Source of the DNA: Gammaproteobacteria bacterium
GTDB taxonomy: Bacteria > Pseudomonadota > Gammaproteobacteria > UBA1113
Length of the DNA stretch: 50,016 bases
Direction: 5' to 3'
Assembly: GCA_021773305.1 (NCBI GenBank)
Contig: JAJFKH010000010.1
Location: forward strand, 1-50,016
Below the pieces are notes generated by a model that worked only from the letters and a program-made list of their open reading frames with translations, was not told where the DNA came from and made no database searches. Position numbers and translations under genes: made by a program. Shown here in pieces: positions 21,048 through 30,178 of the stretch (within the stretch, counting starts at the first letter, position 1; every line of letters starts with the position of its first letter).

Positions 21048-21101
21048 CAATTGCAAAGCCAAGATTCATGCTTGGTTTTGATAAAGAAAGGAACCCTTGT
21101 T

Positions 21102-21590
21102 ATGGATAACAGTCACTATCGTCCTGTCAGTCACCCCATGGATATTGGCTCGAAAGAGTACGCCGTTTTAGATCCCGAAGTTGCCAAGGAAAGGGCTTCA
21201 GCGCATTTAGTGCAAGCTCAGGAACTGAAATCGCGTATTGAAAGCAAGACAGCGAAAGACAATGATACTGATGCGATGACCCAGCAATTTCTGATTGCTT
21301 GTGATTATGGTTGTTCTACTTCACCCTTCATTTTGGCTCATATTATACTTGAGCAAAAAATACCAGTTGCTTTTACCCAGGAAGATGCTGTACTTTTTCT
21401 AAAAATTGCGGCAGAACGTCATCATTCCAAAGCATGTTTGCAAATGGCCGACTGCTATGCAGGAAAACAAAATTATCAGCACATCTTACAGGCAGGGGAT
21501 GAGTATTTTTCTGGCATTAGTGATAAAGATCGAAAATTTTTAGCTGAATACTATTTTGAGCAAGCTCAAAAATTTGCTGCGGTTGATTAA
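21102..21590 (+). CDS. Small Sel1-like helical protein, function unknown
   Basis: The protein has 162 residues from the ATG at 21102, which follows AAAGGAA 8 bases upstream. A longer frame from a TTG at 21051 adds residues with no ribosome site. It is helical and acidic, without signal peptide or membrane segment. One stretch (FLKIAAERHHSKACLQMADCYAGK) resembles a Sel1/TPR-type helix pair with the small residues in the right places, and a weaker second helix pair (AEYYFEQAQKFAAVD) ends the protein. Sel1 repeats mediate protein contacts. I do not recognise an orthologue. It follows carbonic anhydrase by 54 bp and may share its transcript. Confidence 0.65.
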   Translation: MDNSHYRPVSHPMDIGSKEYAVLDPEVAKERASAHLVQAQELKSRIESKTAKDNDTDAMTQQFLIACDYGCSTSPFILAHIILEQKIPVAFTQEDAVLFLKIAAERHHSKACLQMADCYAGKQNYQHILQAGDEYFSGISDKDRKFLAEYYFEQAQKFAAVD

Positions 21591-21615
21591 CAGTTAAATC
21601 AGCCATCAAACAAGC

Positions 21616-21645
21616 CTGCCAATTTCTGAAAATGTCGCGTATAAT
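21616..21645 (+). promoter_or_regulatory. Predicted promoter of fdxA
   Basis: A perfect -10 box TATAAT (21640-21645) is preceded at 18 bp by CTGCCA (21616-21621), a 4/6 match to the -35 consensus. Transcription would start about 25 bases before the fdxA ATG, leaving room for the AGGTGAG ribosome site. Confidence 0.5.
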
Positions 21646-21676
21646 CGAGCTTTAATGTGGATTTTCCAGGTGAGAT

Positions 21677-22000
21677 ATGGCATTTGTTGTAACAGAAAGT
21701 TGTATTCGCTGTAAATATACAGACTGTGTTGAAGTTTGCCCTGTAGATTGCTTCTACGAAGGCCCCAATTTTTTGGTCATACATCCAGAGGAGTGTATTG
21801 ACTGTGCACTTTGTGAGCCAGAGTGCCCCGTGGATGCTATTTTTTCTGAAGATGAATTACCTGATGAACAAAAAGAATTCATCGAAATTAATGCCGAACT
21901 ATCTGAAAAATGGCCGAACATAACAGAGAAAAAAGATGCACCGAAAGATGCCCAGGATTGGGAGCAAACTAAGAATAAACGCCAATATTTGGAAAAATAA
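21677..22000 (+). CDS. fdxA: 7Fe ferredoxin FdxA ([3Fe-4S] and [4Fe-4S])
   Basis: This 107-residue electron carrier has the typical Azotobacter FdI/FdxA layout. The N-terminal cluster region is [18 protein letters not shown] and the second is [16 protein letters not shown]. The spacing CxxCxxxxxCxxxCP in the first, with an Asp-containing gap, is that of [3Fe-4S] ferredoxins, and CxxCxxCxxxCP in the second binds [4Fe-4S]. A C-terminal extension rich in acidic and Lys residues (residues 60-107) is also normal for the family. The start has an AGGTGAG ribosome site. The electron partners are not evident from the neighbours. Confidence 0.95.
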   Translation: MAFVVTESCIRCKYTDCVEVCPVDCFYEGPNFLVIHPEECIDCALCEPECPVDAIFSEDELPDEQKEFIEINAELSEKWPNITEKKDAPKDAQDWEQTKNKRQYLEK

Positions 22001-22002
22001 CA

Positions 22003-23922
22003 TTGTTAAAAGGGAAAACTAGTGAAGCACTCTTAGCCAAAGACGGCCCTATTAGTAAGGTCTTGACGGGATATGAACCACGAGAAATACAGCAAAAGCT
22101 GGCCAGTGCCATTGAACAAGCCATTGCGGACAAAAGTCTATTAGTCGCAGAAGCCGGTACTGGAGTTGGCAAAACCTTTGCTTATTTAATTCCTGTGCTA
22201 AATTCCGGTAAAAAAGTCATTCTTTCAACAGGCACAAAAAATCTACAAGATCAGCTTTATCAAAAAGACTTACCGCTGGTACGAAAGGCCTTAAATGTAC
22301 CAAAAAAAATTGCTATTCTTAAGGGGCGCAGCAATTATCTTTGCAAATACCGTATTGAACAAATTCCTCAAGAAAATAAAACACTCTTAACCAAGGACAA
22401 TCTTAATCAATTGGAAATCATTCGCCGTGAAATGGGGCGAACGCAATTTGGCGATATCAATGAAATTTCAGAAATCCCTGAAGATTCCCCTGTGTGGTTT
22501 TATGCGACGAGTAATGTAGACAATTGCTTAGGACAAGAGTGCCCTTTGGTAAAAGATTGTTATCTTGTCAAAGCCAGGCGTAAAGCCATTGAGTCCGATG
22601 TGATCGTTGTTAATCATCACTTGTTTTTTGCTGATTTAATGCTAAAAGATGATGGGTTGGGGGACTTGTTGCCCGATGTGGATGTGCTGGTCATGGATGA
22701 AGCTCATCAAGTTCCAGAAATTGCCAGTCAATTTTTTGGTACTCGGATCAGCAGTCGCCAACTCCAAGAATTAGCCATAGATACAGAGCTGGAATATATT
22801 AAAGAAGTCAAAGATGCAAAACAATTGCAAAAAGCAGCTGACCACTTAAGAAAAAATATAAAAGATATGAGATTAGCATTTGGTGAAATAGAGCAACGGG
22901 CCGCTTGGGTTCAGGTGGCAAAGAAAAAAGAATTGAAAGTTGCTATTGAGAAAGTTTTAGAATCTTTGACTTTTTTACGCGACGTCCTACAAGAACATAA
23001 AGATCGAACGAAACAATTGCTTGCTTGTTGGGAGCGAGCAGTCACTTTTGTGGAGCAATTTGATTTATTAACAGGAGAAACCCCCGAGTCACAAATTCAT
23101 TGGTGTGAGATTTTTAGTAAATCTTTCATTATCCACTTTACACCGATGCAAGTTGCAAAACAATTTGAAGTCTTTCTCAAGGAAAAATCTCGAAGTTGGA
23201 TTTTTACCTCAGCAACACTGGCAATGAATGGCGACTTCTCACATTTTACTGCGCAATTAGGATTAACTGATGCGACTCAATTAAAATTAGATAGCCCCTT
23301 TGACTATCAAAAACAATCTCTTCTTTATTTACCGCGCTATTTACCTGATCCTAATAGTGAAAACTACACTGATAAAATGCTCGATGCTATTATCCCAGTA
23401 CTGCAATCTAGCCAGGGTCGAGCATTTTTGTTATTTACCAGCCATAGAGCCGTACGAATTGCAGCAGAAAAATTGAAGCGAGCTTTAGATTTTCCTATCT
23501 TTGTGCAAGGGGATATGGGAAAAAATCAATTACTGGATCAATTTCGTAGAACAAAAAATGCCATTTTGATTGGTACGACAAGTTTTTGGGAAGGTGTTGA
23601 TGTGCGCGGAGACGCTTTATCTTGTGTTATCATTGATAAATTGCCTTTTGCTGCGCCAAATGATCCTGTATTAAAGGCGCGCACAGAGCAAATTAAGCGA
23701 AGTGGGGGAGATCCTTTTTATGAGTATCAGCTACCTAAAACAGCAATTATGCTGCAACAGGGGGTTGGTCGTTTAATTCGAGATCCACAAGATCGAGGAG
23801 TACTCATGATTTGTGATCCTCGATTAGTTACCCGTGAATATGGTAGAGTTCTCCTAGGAAGCTTGCCCAAGATGCTAAAAACCCGAGAATTACAGCGAGT
23901 CCAATCATTTGAGTTTATGTAA
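22003..23922 (+). CDS. yoaA: ATP-dependent DNA helicase, DinG/XPD family (YoaA)
   Basis: This 639-residue superfamily 2 helicase has the Walker A motif AEAGTGVGKTFAYL (about residue 48), the DEAH box (VMDEAHQVPE) and motifs V/VI FWEGVDVRGD and QQGVGRLIRD. Four cysteines between motifs I and II (YLCKYR, CLGQEC, KDCYL) match the Fe-S cluster of the XPD/DinG group. YoaA works in tolerance to replication-blocking damage, in E. coli together with the HolC subunit of the clamp loader. The start is a TTG at 22003, two bases after fdxA; no ATG occurs until far past the Walker motif, so a TTG is required. It is followed by tsaB, the same neighbour as in E. coli. Confidence 0.92.
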   Translation: MLKGKTSEALLAKDGPISKVLTGYEPREIQQKLASAIEQAIADKSLLVAEAGTGVGKTFAYLIPVLNSGKKVILSTGTKNLQDQLYQKDLPLVRKALNVPKKIAILKGRSNYLCKYRIEQIPQENKTLLTKDNLNQLEIIRREMGRTQFGDINEISEIPEDSPVWFYATSNVDNCLGQECPLVKDCYLVKARRKAIESDVIVVNHHLFFADLMLKDDGLGDLLPDVDVLVMDEAHQVPEIASQFFGTRISSRQLQELAIDTELEYIKEVKDAKQLQKAADHLRKNIKDMRLAFGEIEQRAAWVQVAKKKELKVAIEKVLESLTFLRDVLQEHKDRTKQLLACWERAVTFVEQFDLLTGETPESQIHWCEIFSKSFIIHFTPMQVAKQFEVFLKEKSRSWIFTSATLAMNGDFSHFTAQLGLTDATQLKLDSPFDYQKQSLLYLPRYLPDPNSENYTDKMLDAIIPVLQSSQGRAFLLFTSHRAVRIAAEKLKRALDFPIFVQGDMGKNQLLDQFRRTKNAILIGTTSFWEGVDVRGDALSCVIIDKLPFAAPNDPVLKARTEQIKRSGGDPFYEYQLPKTAIMLQQGVGRLIRDPQDRGVLMICDPRLVTREYGRVLLGSLPKMLKTRELQRVQSFEFM

Positions 23923-23928
23923 TAAATA

Positions 23929-24600
23929 ATGAACATTCTTTGTATAGATACATCAAGTCAGTGGTGCTCAGCAGCAATCGTATCTGCCCATGGTCTGTGC
24001 CAGCAATCCAAGCTAGCACCCAGGCAGCATGCAGGCTTGCTCATAACTCAAGTTGAGGGAATCCTGAAAGAAGCCTCGCTGAAAAAAGAAGACTTAACTG
24101 CTGTTGCCGTTTGTTGTGGGCCAGGCTCCTTTACTGGAATTCGAGTGGCTGTGGCCATGGCTCAAGGATTAGCCTTTGCAATCGGCTGCCCAGTTATCCC
24201 CATCTCAACCTTACAAGCCATAGCTCAGGGAGCATTTCGCAAATATGACACTCAATTCGCTGCGGTAGTGATAGATGCACGGATGGATGAGGTTTATTGG
24301 GGAGGCTACGAAATCACTGACTCACACATTGCAAAAGAAGTGATGGCTCCAACCCTTTCAAAACCTAAAGATGTTCGATTTTTGTCCGATAAAGATTGGG
24401 AGAGGATCGGAAATGGCTGGGATGTTCATTCTACCGATCTCATTATTGGAGCATTTTCTAGTTCTGATAAGATTTTTTCTGAGGATATTTTAGAAGCTCA
24501 GGATTTACTTCCCCTAGCTCGATATCTCTTGGAACAAGGCAAAACCCTGGCTCCAGAGCATTTAGCACCTTATTATTTGCGAGATCGCGTTGTGAGATGA
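23929..24600 (+). CDS. tsaB: tRNA threonylcarbamoyladenosine biosynthesis protein TsaB
   Basis: TsaB is the non-catalytic ASKHA-fold partner of TsaD and TsaE in making the t6A modification of tRNAs that read ANN codons. The 223-residue protein starts MNILCIDTSSQWCSAAI and has the family blocks ARQHAGLLI, CCGPGSFTGIRVAVAMAQGLA and VVIDARMDEVYW. The length is typical, and the gene is six bases downstream of yoaA, an arrangement also seen in E. coli. The gene is essential in many bacteria. It ends 76 bp before the NAD-glutamate dehydrogenase gene, which has its own promoter candidate. Confidence 0.94.
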   Translation: MNILCIDTSSQWCSAAIVSAHGLCQQSKLAPRQHAGLLITQVEGILKEASLKKEDLTAVAVCCGPGSFTGIRVAVAMAQGLAFAIGCPVIPISTLQAIAQGAFRKYDTQFAAVVIDARMDEVYWGGYEITDSHIAKEVMAPTLSKPKDVRFLSDKDWERIGNGWDVHSTDLIIGAFSSSDKIFSEDILEAQDLLPLARYLLEQGKTLAPEHLAPYYLRDRVVR

Positions 24601-24608
24601 CAAAAAAG

Positions 24609-24637
24609 TTGTCAGTTTTAAGAATTGCTATTATCAT
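24609..24637 (+). promoter_or_regulatory. Predicted sigma-70 promoter of the NAD-glutamate dehydrogenase gene
   Basis: TTGTCA (24609-24614) and TATCAT (24632-24637) are each 5/6 matches to the consensus and are spaced by the ideal 17 bp. They lie in the 76-bp gap after tsaB, about 40 bases before the ATG. Confidence 0.55.
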
Positions 24638-24676
24638 TTAGGTAATGAGCACATTGATAAAAAGGATGGAAAAGTA

Positions 24677-27600
24677 ATGACATTAGCACTTAAGCTTGGT
24701 GAAACCAGGAAAAAGTTACACGAAAAGCTCATTGATATGGTCGAGAAAAAGATCCCCGCAGGGGAAGCCAAATCCTTAGTCAATTTTATTTATCAATACT
24801 TTTCTACCGTAGCTTCGGAAGATTTAGAGTCTCATGATATATCTGACCTGTATGGCGCAGTGATTTCTCATTGGCGCTTAATGTACAAACGTAAACCAGA
24901 AGAGACAAAACTCAAAATTTACAACCCTCAATATGAAAAACATGGCTGGCAATCCAGCCATACTATTATTGAAATTGTCCATGATGATATGCCATTTTTG
25001 GTCGATTCTATCCAAATGGAATTAAACCGCAGAGGTTTAACAACCCACCTATTAATTCATGTGGGTGGTATGATGATAGAACGAAATGAAAATCACGAAA
25101 TAAAAAACATTCTTCCCGCAGGGACTAAGAAAAAATCCTGTAAAGCCGAAGCCCCACTGTTTTTTGAAATTGATAAACAAACCGATCCTGCTGTATTGAA
25201 AGATTTGGAAAATAGTATCCAGGATATTTTAAGAGATGTTCGTCTCACCGTGCAAGATTGGAAACCCATCATGGCACAAGTTGATGAATGTTTAAAGCAG
25301 CTAGAAGAATGTTCACCCAAGATTAGCAAAGAAGAGCTAGCGGAAACAAGAGCCTTCCTTCTTTGGTTAAAAGAGCATCATTTCACCTTTATGGGATGCC
25401 GTGATTCTGTCTTAGAAAAAACTGAAGATGAATTTATACTCCGAGCATTGGAAAAAACAGGCTTAGGCGTTTTGCGAGAGAATGGAACCAAGCATAAAGT
25501 CCGAGTTTTGTCTGAAATGACTTCTGAAGCAAGAAAAGAAGCAACCTCTCAACAACCTGTGATCATCACAAAAACAAAACGGAAATCAACGGTACATCGC
25601 CCAGCTTATACCGATTGTATCGTAGTAAAAAAATATGATAAAGAAGGCAATATTATTGGTGAAACCCGATTTATAGGATTATTTACTTCCGCTGCTTATA
25701 ATAGAAATCCACAAGGAATACCATTACTTCGTCAAAAAGTTGAAAAAGTAATGGATGAATCAAACCTATCTAAAACAGGTCATGCAGGCAAAGCTCTATT
25801 AAATATTTTAGAAACATTCCCACGGGATGATTTGTTTCAAACCAGCGTGGATGAATTGCTAAAGATCTCCATTAGTATTTTGCACTTACAAGAGCGTCGT
25901 CGAATTAGTTTGTTTGTTCGAAAAGATATTTACGGGCGCTTCATTTCTTGTTTTCTCTATGTGCCAAGGGATTTATATCACACTGAATTACGAGAAGCAA
26001 TCCAAGACTTACTGGCTGAAGCCTTTAATAGTTCAGAAGCTTCATTTGCAACTTGGTTTTCAGATTCAATTTTGGCACGAATTCATTTTGTCTTTCGAGT
26101 GGATGCTAAACAAGAAATCAAATTTAATGTCAAAGAATTGGAAAATAAAATTATTGACGTTGCCAGATCATGGCATGATGAAGTTTCAGAATATTTGCGG
26201 GAATCTTCTGGAGAAGAAAAAGGTAACCGTCTTTTAGCAAAATATGGTAAAGGATTTCCAGCAGGCTATCGAGAGTCGACGCCTCCCCGCACAGCAGTAT
26301 ATGATATTTTTCACTTAGAAAAATTGAATACTGAACATTCCATTGAAATGAGTCTATTTAGACCTGTTGATGAAAGCGAGCATATTTTACGATTTAAATT
26401 ATTCACCCTTGAGCAGCCTATTGCGTTATCAAAAGTGATGCCTATTTTGGAAAATATAGGATTGATTGTTATTGGTGAGCAATCCTATAAAGTTGCGGTA
26501 AAAGGTGATGGCAATGCTTGGATTAATGATTTCACCATGTACCATGAGAGCATCACATCACTAAATATTGACAAGGTTAAAGAAATTTTTCAAGAAACTT
26601 TTTCCAAAGTTTGGTATGGAAATGCCGAGAATGATGGTTTAAACAAGTTAGTTCTTATCGGCCATTTAGATTGGCGCGAAATCAGTGTCATGCGTGCTTA
26701 TAAAAAATATTTAAAACAAATTGGATTTACCTTAAGCCAAAGCTATATTGATGAGACATTAGCCAATAATAGTAATATAACAAAAATGTTAGTTGAGCTA
26801 TTTACATTACGATTTTCACCTAAACTTGCTAAATCATCTAGTAACAAAATAGCAAAATTAGAAGAAAAAATCATCACAGAATTAGATGCTGTTGAAAGTT
26901 TAGATGAAGACAGAATTTTGCGTCATTTTCATGGTGTCATTATGGCGACATTGCGAACTAATTTTTATCAAAGAAATCCCGATTTAAAAGAATATTTTTC
27001 TTTTAAATTAGATTCTGATGCTGTACCAGATATGCCATTACCCAAGCCCATGTTTGAAATTTTCGTGTATTCTCCCCGTGTAGAGGGTATTCATTTACGC
27101 ACATCAAAAGTTGCTAGGGGTGGTTTACGTTGGTCTGACCGACTGGAGGATTTCCGTACAGAAGTATTGGGATTAATGAAAGCACAAAAAGTGAAAAATT
27201 CAGTTATTGTTCCTTCTGGAGCAAAAGGTGGATTTGTCACAAAATGCTTACCACTCAATGGTTCTCGTGAAGAAACCATGAAAGAAGTTATCAGTTGTTA
27301 TAAATTATTTATCCGTGGTCTTTTAGATATTACTGATAATTATCAAAATGGTGAAATAACACACCCTAAGAATACAGTAATTTATGATGATCCCGATCCC
27401 TATCTCGTTGTCGCCGCGGACAAAGGGACAGCTACATTTTCAAATTATGCTAATCAAGTCTCTGTTGACTATGGACATTGGCTAGCGGATGCATTTGCAT
27501 CAGGTGGTGAAACAGGTTATGACCATAAAAAAATGGGCATCACTGCAAAAGGGGCCTGGGAATCTGTTAAACGACATTTTCGAGAATTAGGACTCAACAC

Positions 27601-29530
27601 ACAAAAAGAACCTTTCACTGTTGTTGGTGTGGGCGATATGTCAGGGGATGTTTTTGGTAACGGCATGCTACTTTCTGAACATATTAAATTACTGGCAGGA
27701 TTTAACCATTTACATATATTCATTGATCCTTCTCCTGATCCTAAAAAAAGCTTTGCTGAACGTCAACGATTATTTGAATTGCCAGGTTCCAGTTGGAGTG
27801 ATTATAACTCTAATTTAATTTCAAAAGGAGGAGGGGTTTTTAGTCGCTCAGCTAAATCCATTCCTTTATCTCCTGAAATTAAAAATTTAATAGGCTCTGA
27901 TAAAAACTCATTGGAGCCTAATGAATTAATCCGGCATTTATTCCTTGCTCAATATGATTTGCTATGGAACGGTGGGATTGGGACTTTTGTAAAAGCAGAA
28001 GCTGAATTACATTCTGAAGTAGGGGATAGAACCAATGACTTGATTCGCGTTAATGCAAAAGATTTAAATTGTCGAGTGATTGGTGAAGGAGGTAATTTAG
28101 GTATTACCCAGTTAGCTAGAACAGAATATGCTCTAAAAGGAGGGCATATTTATACTGACTTTATTGATAATTCTGCCGGTGTAGATTGCTCTGATCATGA
28201 GGTTAATATTAAAATTCTCTTAAATGGTGTTGTTGCCAATGGGGACATGACAGAAAAACAACGAAATAAATTATTAGCCGAGATGACAGATGATGTTGGC
28301 ACACTTGTGCTGAAGAATAATTATGTCCAAACACGCGCCGTAAGTCTAGCTGAGAAATTGTCTATTGATAATTTTGATTTGTTTGCCCGATTCATTCAAG
28401 AACTTGAATCTACTGGAAAAATTCATCGTAAGCTTGAATTTTTACCTAGCGACAAACAATTAATGGATCGTAAAAGCAAGGATATAGGACTCACCAGACC
28501 TGAAATATCAGTATTGTTGGCCTATAGTAAAATGATCCTTAAAGAAGAAATCATTGGTTCGACTATCCCTGAAGATCCTTACATTGGGAAAATTGTTTAC
28601 ACAGCATTTCCAGATAAATTAAATAAAAAATTTAAAACACAGATTGAAAAACATTCCTTGCGCCGGGAAATTATTGCCACACAATTGAGTAATGCTGTCA
28701 TTAATGACATGGGCATCACTTTTCCTTTTCGTGTCAATGAAGAAACCGGGGATTCTTTTTCAAGCATTGCTAGAGCATATTATGTTGCAAATGAAGCCTT
28801 TAGTTTACAAAAACTTTGGGCAGAAATTGAAGCATTGGATTATCAAATATCCAATGAAATTCAAGATGAAATGATTATATCCATAGCAAGAATGATGCGC
28901 CGTGCGACACGTTGGTTTTTGCGTAATCACCGAAATATGGATAATATCCCCGAGTTGGTTTCACTATATAAACCCGGGATCGATAAGCTATATGATACGC
29001 TACCAGAACTTATCATGGGAGCTGCAAAAGAACATTTAGATGAGACAGTAGAAAGGTATACAGACTCAGGAGTGCCGAAAGCAACAGCATTGCGCGTTGC
29101 AAACTCTATGGCAATGTATTCAGTACTTGATATTCTTTCTGCAAGTAATGAGCATGGCTTTCATCCAGAACATGTCGCTATGACATATTTTAATGTTGGT
29201 TCAACGCTAGATCTTGCATGGTTTCGCTGGATGATATTGAATCATCCTACGGAAAATCACTGGGAAACTGTAGCAAAATCTGTTTTTCGAGATGATATTG
29301 ATTGGCAGCAACGCCAATTGACCATCAGTGTTTTAAAACATTATGGAGAAGGCCAAGTCGATCAAAACATTGAAAAATGGAGCGAGCAACATAAACTACT
29401 AGTCAAACGATGGCAAAAAATGTTTGCTGAGCTACGAGGCAGTAGCAGCCGAAACTTTGTGATGTTTGCTGTTGCTATTCGAGGCTTGCTTGATTTGACT
29501 CAATCTTGCAATGAAATGACAACTAACTGA
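24677..29530 (+). CDS. gdhB: NAD-specific glutamate dehydrogenase, large (180-kDa) type
   Basis: This 1617-residue enzyme oxidatively deaminates glutamate to 2-oxoglutarate with NAD. It belongs to the large L_180 class: an N-terminal half of ACT-like and helical regulatory regions (about residues 1-700), then the catalytic core. Core blocks include SKVARGGLRWSDRLEDFRTE, VPSGAKGGFV with the substrate-binding Lys, GVGDMSGDVFGNGML for the nucleotide fold, GGIGTFVKA, IGEGGNLGITQLAR and DNSAGVDCSDHEVNIKI. A long helical C-terminal domain follows. Length and motifs match the proteins from Pseudomonas, Legionella and Coxiella. The start follows a GGAAAAGTA sequence. The enzyme is expected to channel amino-acid nitrogen and carbon into the TCA cycle, in line with the other catabolic genes here. 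Confidence 0.96.
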   Translation: MTLALKLGETRKKLHEKLIDMVEKKIPAGEAKSLVNFIYQYFSTVASEDLESHDISDLYGAVISHWRLMYKRKPEETKLKIYNPQYEKHGWQSSHTIIEIVHDDMPFLVDSIQMELNRRGLTTHLLIHVGGMMIERNENHEIKNILPAGTKKKSCKAEAPLFFEIDKQTDPAVLKDLENSIQDILRDVRLTVQDWKPIMAQVDECLKQLEECSPKISKEELAETRAFLLWLKEHHFTFMGCRDSVLEKTEDEFILRALEKTGLGVLRENGTKHKVRVLSEMTSEARKEATSQQPVIITKTKRKSTVHRPAYTDCIVVKKYDKEGNIIGETRFIGLFTSAAYNRNPQGIPLLRQKVEKVMDESNLSKTGHAGKALLNILETFPRDDLFQTSVDELLKISISILHLQERRRISLFVRKDIYGRFISCFLYVPRDLYHTELREAIQDLLAEAFNSSEASFATWFSDSILARIHFVFRVDAKQEIKFNVKELENKIIDVARSWHDEVSEYLRESSGEEKGNRLLAKYGKGFPAGYRESTPPRTAVYDIFHLEKLNTEHSIEMSLFRPVDESEHILRFKLFTLEQPIALSKVMPILENIGLIVIGEQSYKVAVKGDGNAWINDFTMYHESITSLNIDKVKEIFQETFSKVWYGNAENDGLNKLVLIGHLDWREISVMRAYKKYLKQIGFTLSQSYIDETLANNSNITKMLVELFTLRFSPKLAKSSSNKIAKLEEKIITELDAVESLDEDRILRHFHGVIMATLRTNFYQRNPDLKEYFSFKLDSDAVPDMPLPKPMFEIFVYSPRVEGIHLRTSKVARGGLRWSDRLEDFRTEVLGLMKAQKVKNSVIVPSGAKGGFVTKCLPLNGSREETMKEVISCYKLFIRGLLDITDNYQNGEITHPKNTVIYDDPDPYLVVAADKGTATFSNYANQVSVDYGHWLADAFASGGETGYDHKKMGITAKGAWESVKRHFRELGLNTQKEPFTVVGVGDMSGDVFGNGMLLSEHIKLLAGFNHLHIFIDPSPDPKKSFAERQRLFELPGSSWSDYNSNLISKGGGVFSRSAKSIPLSPEIKNLIGSDKNSLEPNELIRHLFLAQYDLLWNGGIGTFVKAEAELHSEVGDRTNDLIRVNAKDLNCRVIGEGGNLGITQLARTEYALKGGHIYTDFIDNSAGVDCSDHEVNIKILLNGVVANGDMTEKQRNKLLAEMTDDVGTLVLKNNYVQTRAVSLAEKLSIDNFDLFARFIQELESTGKIHRKLEFLPSDKQLMDRKSKDIGLTRPEISVLLAYSKMILKEEIIGSTIPEDPYIGKIVYTAFPDKLNKKFKTQIEKHSLRREIIATQLSNAVINDMGITFPFRVNEETGDSFSSIARAYYVANEAFSLQKLWAEIEALDYQISNEIQDEMIISIARMMRRATRWFLRNHRNMDNIPELVSLYKPGIDKLYDTLPELIMGAAKEHLDETVERYTDSGVPKATALRVANSMAMYSVLDILSASNEHGFHPEHVAMTYFNVGSTLDLAWFRWMILNHPTENHWETVAKSVFRDDIDWQQRQLTISVLKHYGEGQVDQNIEKWSEQHKLLVKRWQKMFAELRGSSSRNFVMFAVAIRGLLDLTQSCNEMTTN

Positions 29531-29603
29531 TTCTTTAAGGAAATATTAATTTTTTATAGAGCTATACTCTTAGGTAAGCAATGGCTGTTTCTAGGAGGTT
29601 GAC

Positions 29604-29921
29604 ATGGCTGAAAATAATTTGGTAGGTCATTCTTTAGAAAGTGCATTTTATGATGAGCTTAGCGAGGCAAACATTAGTGAGCTGCCTACGTTAGAGGATA
29701 AAAAAGACTCGTTAGAAAAACTCATAAATGACTTTAGAGAAGCACATAAAGATGAACTTGATTCTGCCCACCAAAAAGCTACAACTTTGGGCAGTCAATT
29801 TAAGCAGGATGATTCAGGATCTGAAGAAGCCGCAACACAGGGTACGGTTGGAGCAAGTTATTTTGCTTGTTACCAAGCAATGTTAGATGGTGATATATCA
29901 GATATTTCTGATTTTCTATAG
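29604..29921 (+). CDS. Small acidic protein of unknown function, first of a tandem pair
   Basis: The protein has 105 residues, no signal peptide and no membrane segment. Its first 55 residues align with the next gene: LESAFYDELSEANISELPTL here, LPEAFKNELYQAILDAKITE there, followed in both by a charged helix with L..LI.(D/E)F+..H.DE(L/I). The remainder (SEEAATQG...SYFACYQAMLDGDI) is unique. The start has a near-perfect ribosome site, AGGAGG, 5 bases before the ATG, so strong translation is expected. Transcription may begin from the TATACT box at 29563-29568, although no good -35 is seen. The family is not recognised. Confidence 0.75.
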   Translation: MAENNLVGHSLESAFYDELSEANISELPTLEDKKDSLEKLINDFREAHKDELDSAHQKATTLGSQFKQDDSGSEEAATQGTVGASYFACYQAMLDGDISDISDFL

Positions 29922-29933
29922 AAGGAGAAAGAC

Positions 29934-30176
29934 ATGACAGGATTACCAGAGGCATTTAAAAATGAACTCTATCAGGCCATCTTGGACGCTAAAATCACCG
30001 AGCTGCCCTCTCTGGAACAAAGAAGAGTCGCACTCGGACGACTGATAGAAGAATTTAAAAAAAATCATGGGGATGAAATAAAATCTATTGCAGAAAAATC
30101 TTCAAAAAATGAGTCTGCTTCTGAAGAAAATGATGTTTGGACGTCATTGGTGACAGAACTCATGGCTAAAAAGTAA
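29934..30176 (+). CDS. Small helical protein of unknown function, second of a tandem pair
   Basis: The 80-residue protein is a diverged copy of the upstream gene's N-terminal domain (AFKNELYQAILDAKITELPS, then a charged helix). It then has a short Ser/Lys-rich linker and ends in WTSLVTELMAKK, a small amphipathic tail that the first protein lacks. It has a good AAGGAG ribosome site 7 bases before its ATG and begins 12 bp after its partner, so the two are cotranscribed. It ends two bases before the convergent pabB stop. No function can be assigned; the pair could form a heterodimer. Confidence 0.72.
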   Translation: MTGLPEAFKNELYQAILDAKITELPSLEQRRVALGRLIEEFKKNHGDEIKSIAEKSSKNESASEENDVWTSLVTELMAKK

Positions 30177-30178
30177 TT

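Noticed and set aside
25914-26237. 107-codon open frame inside the glutamate dehydrogenase gene
   Set aside because: It lies in another frame of a well-conserved enzyme and has no ribosome site or independent similarity.
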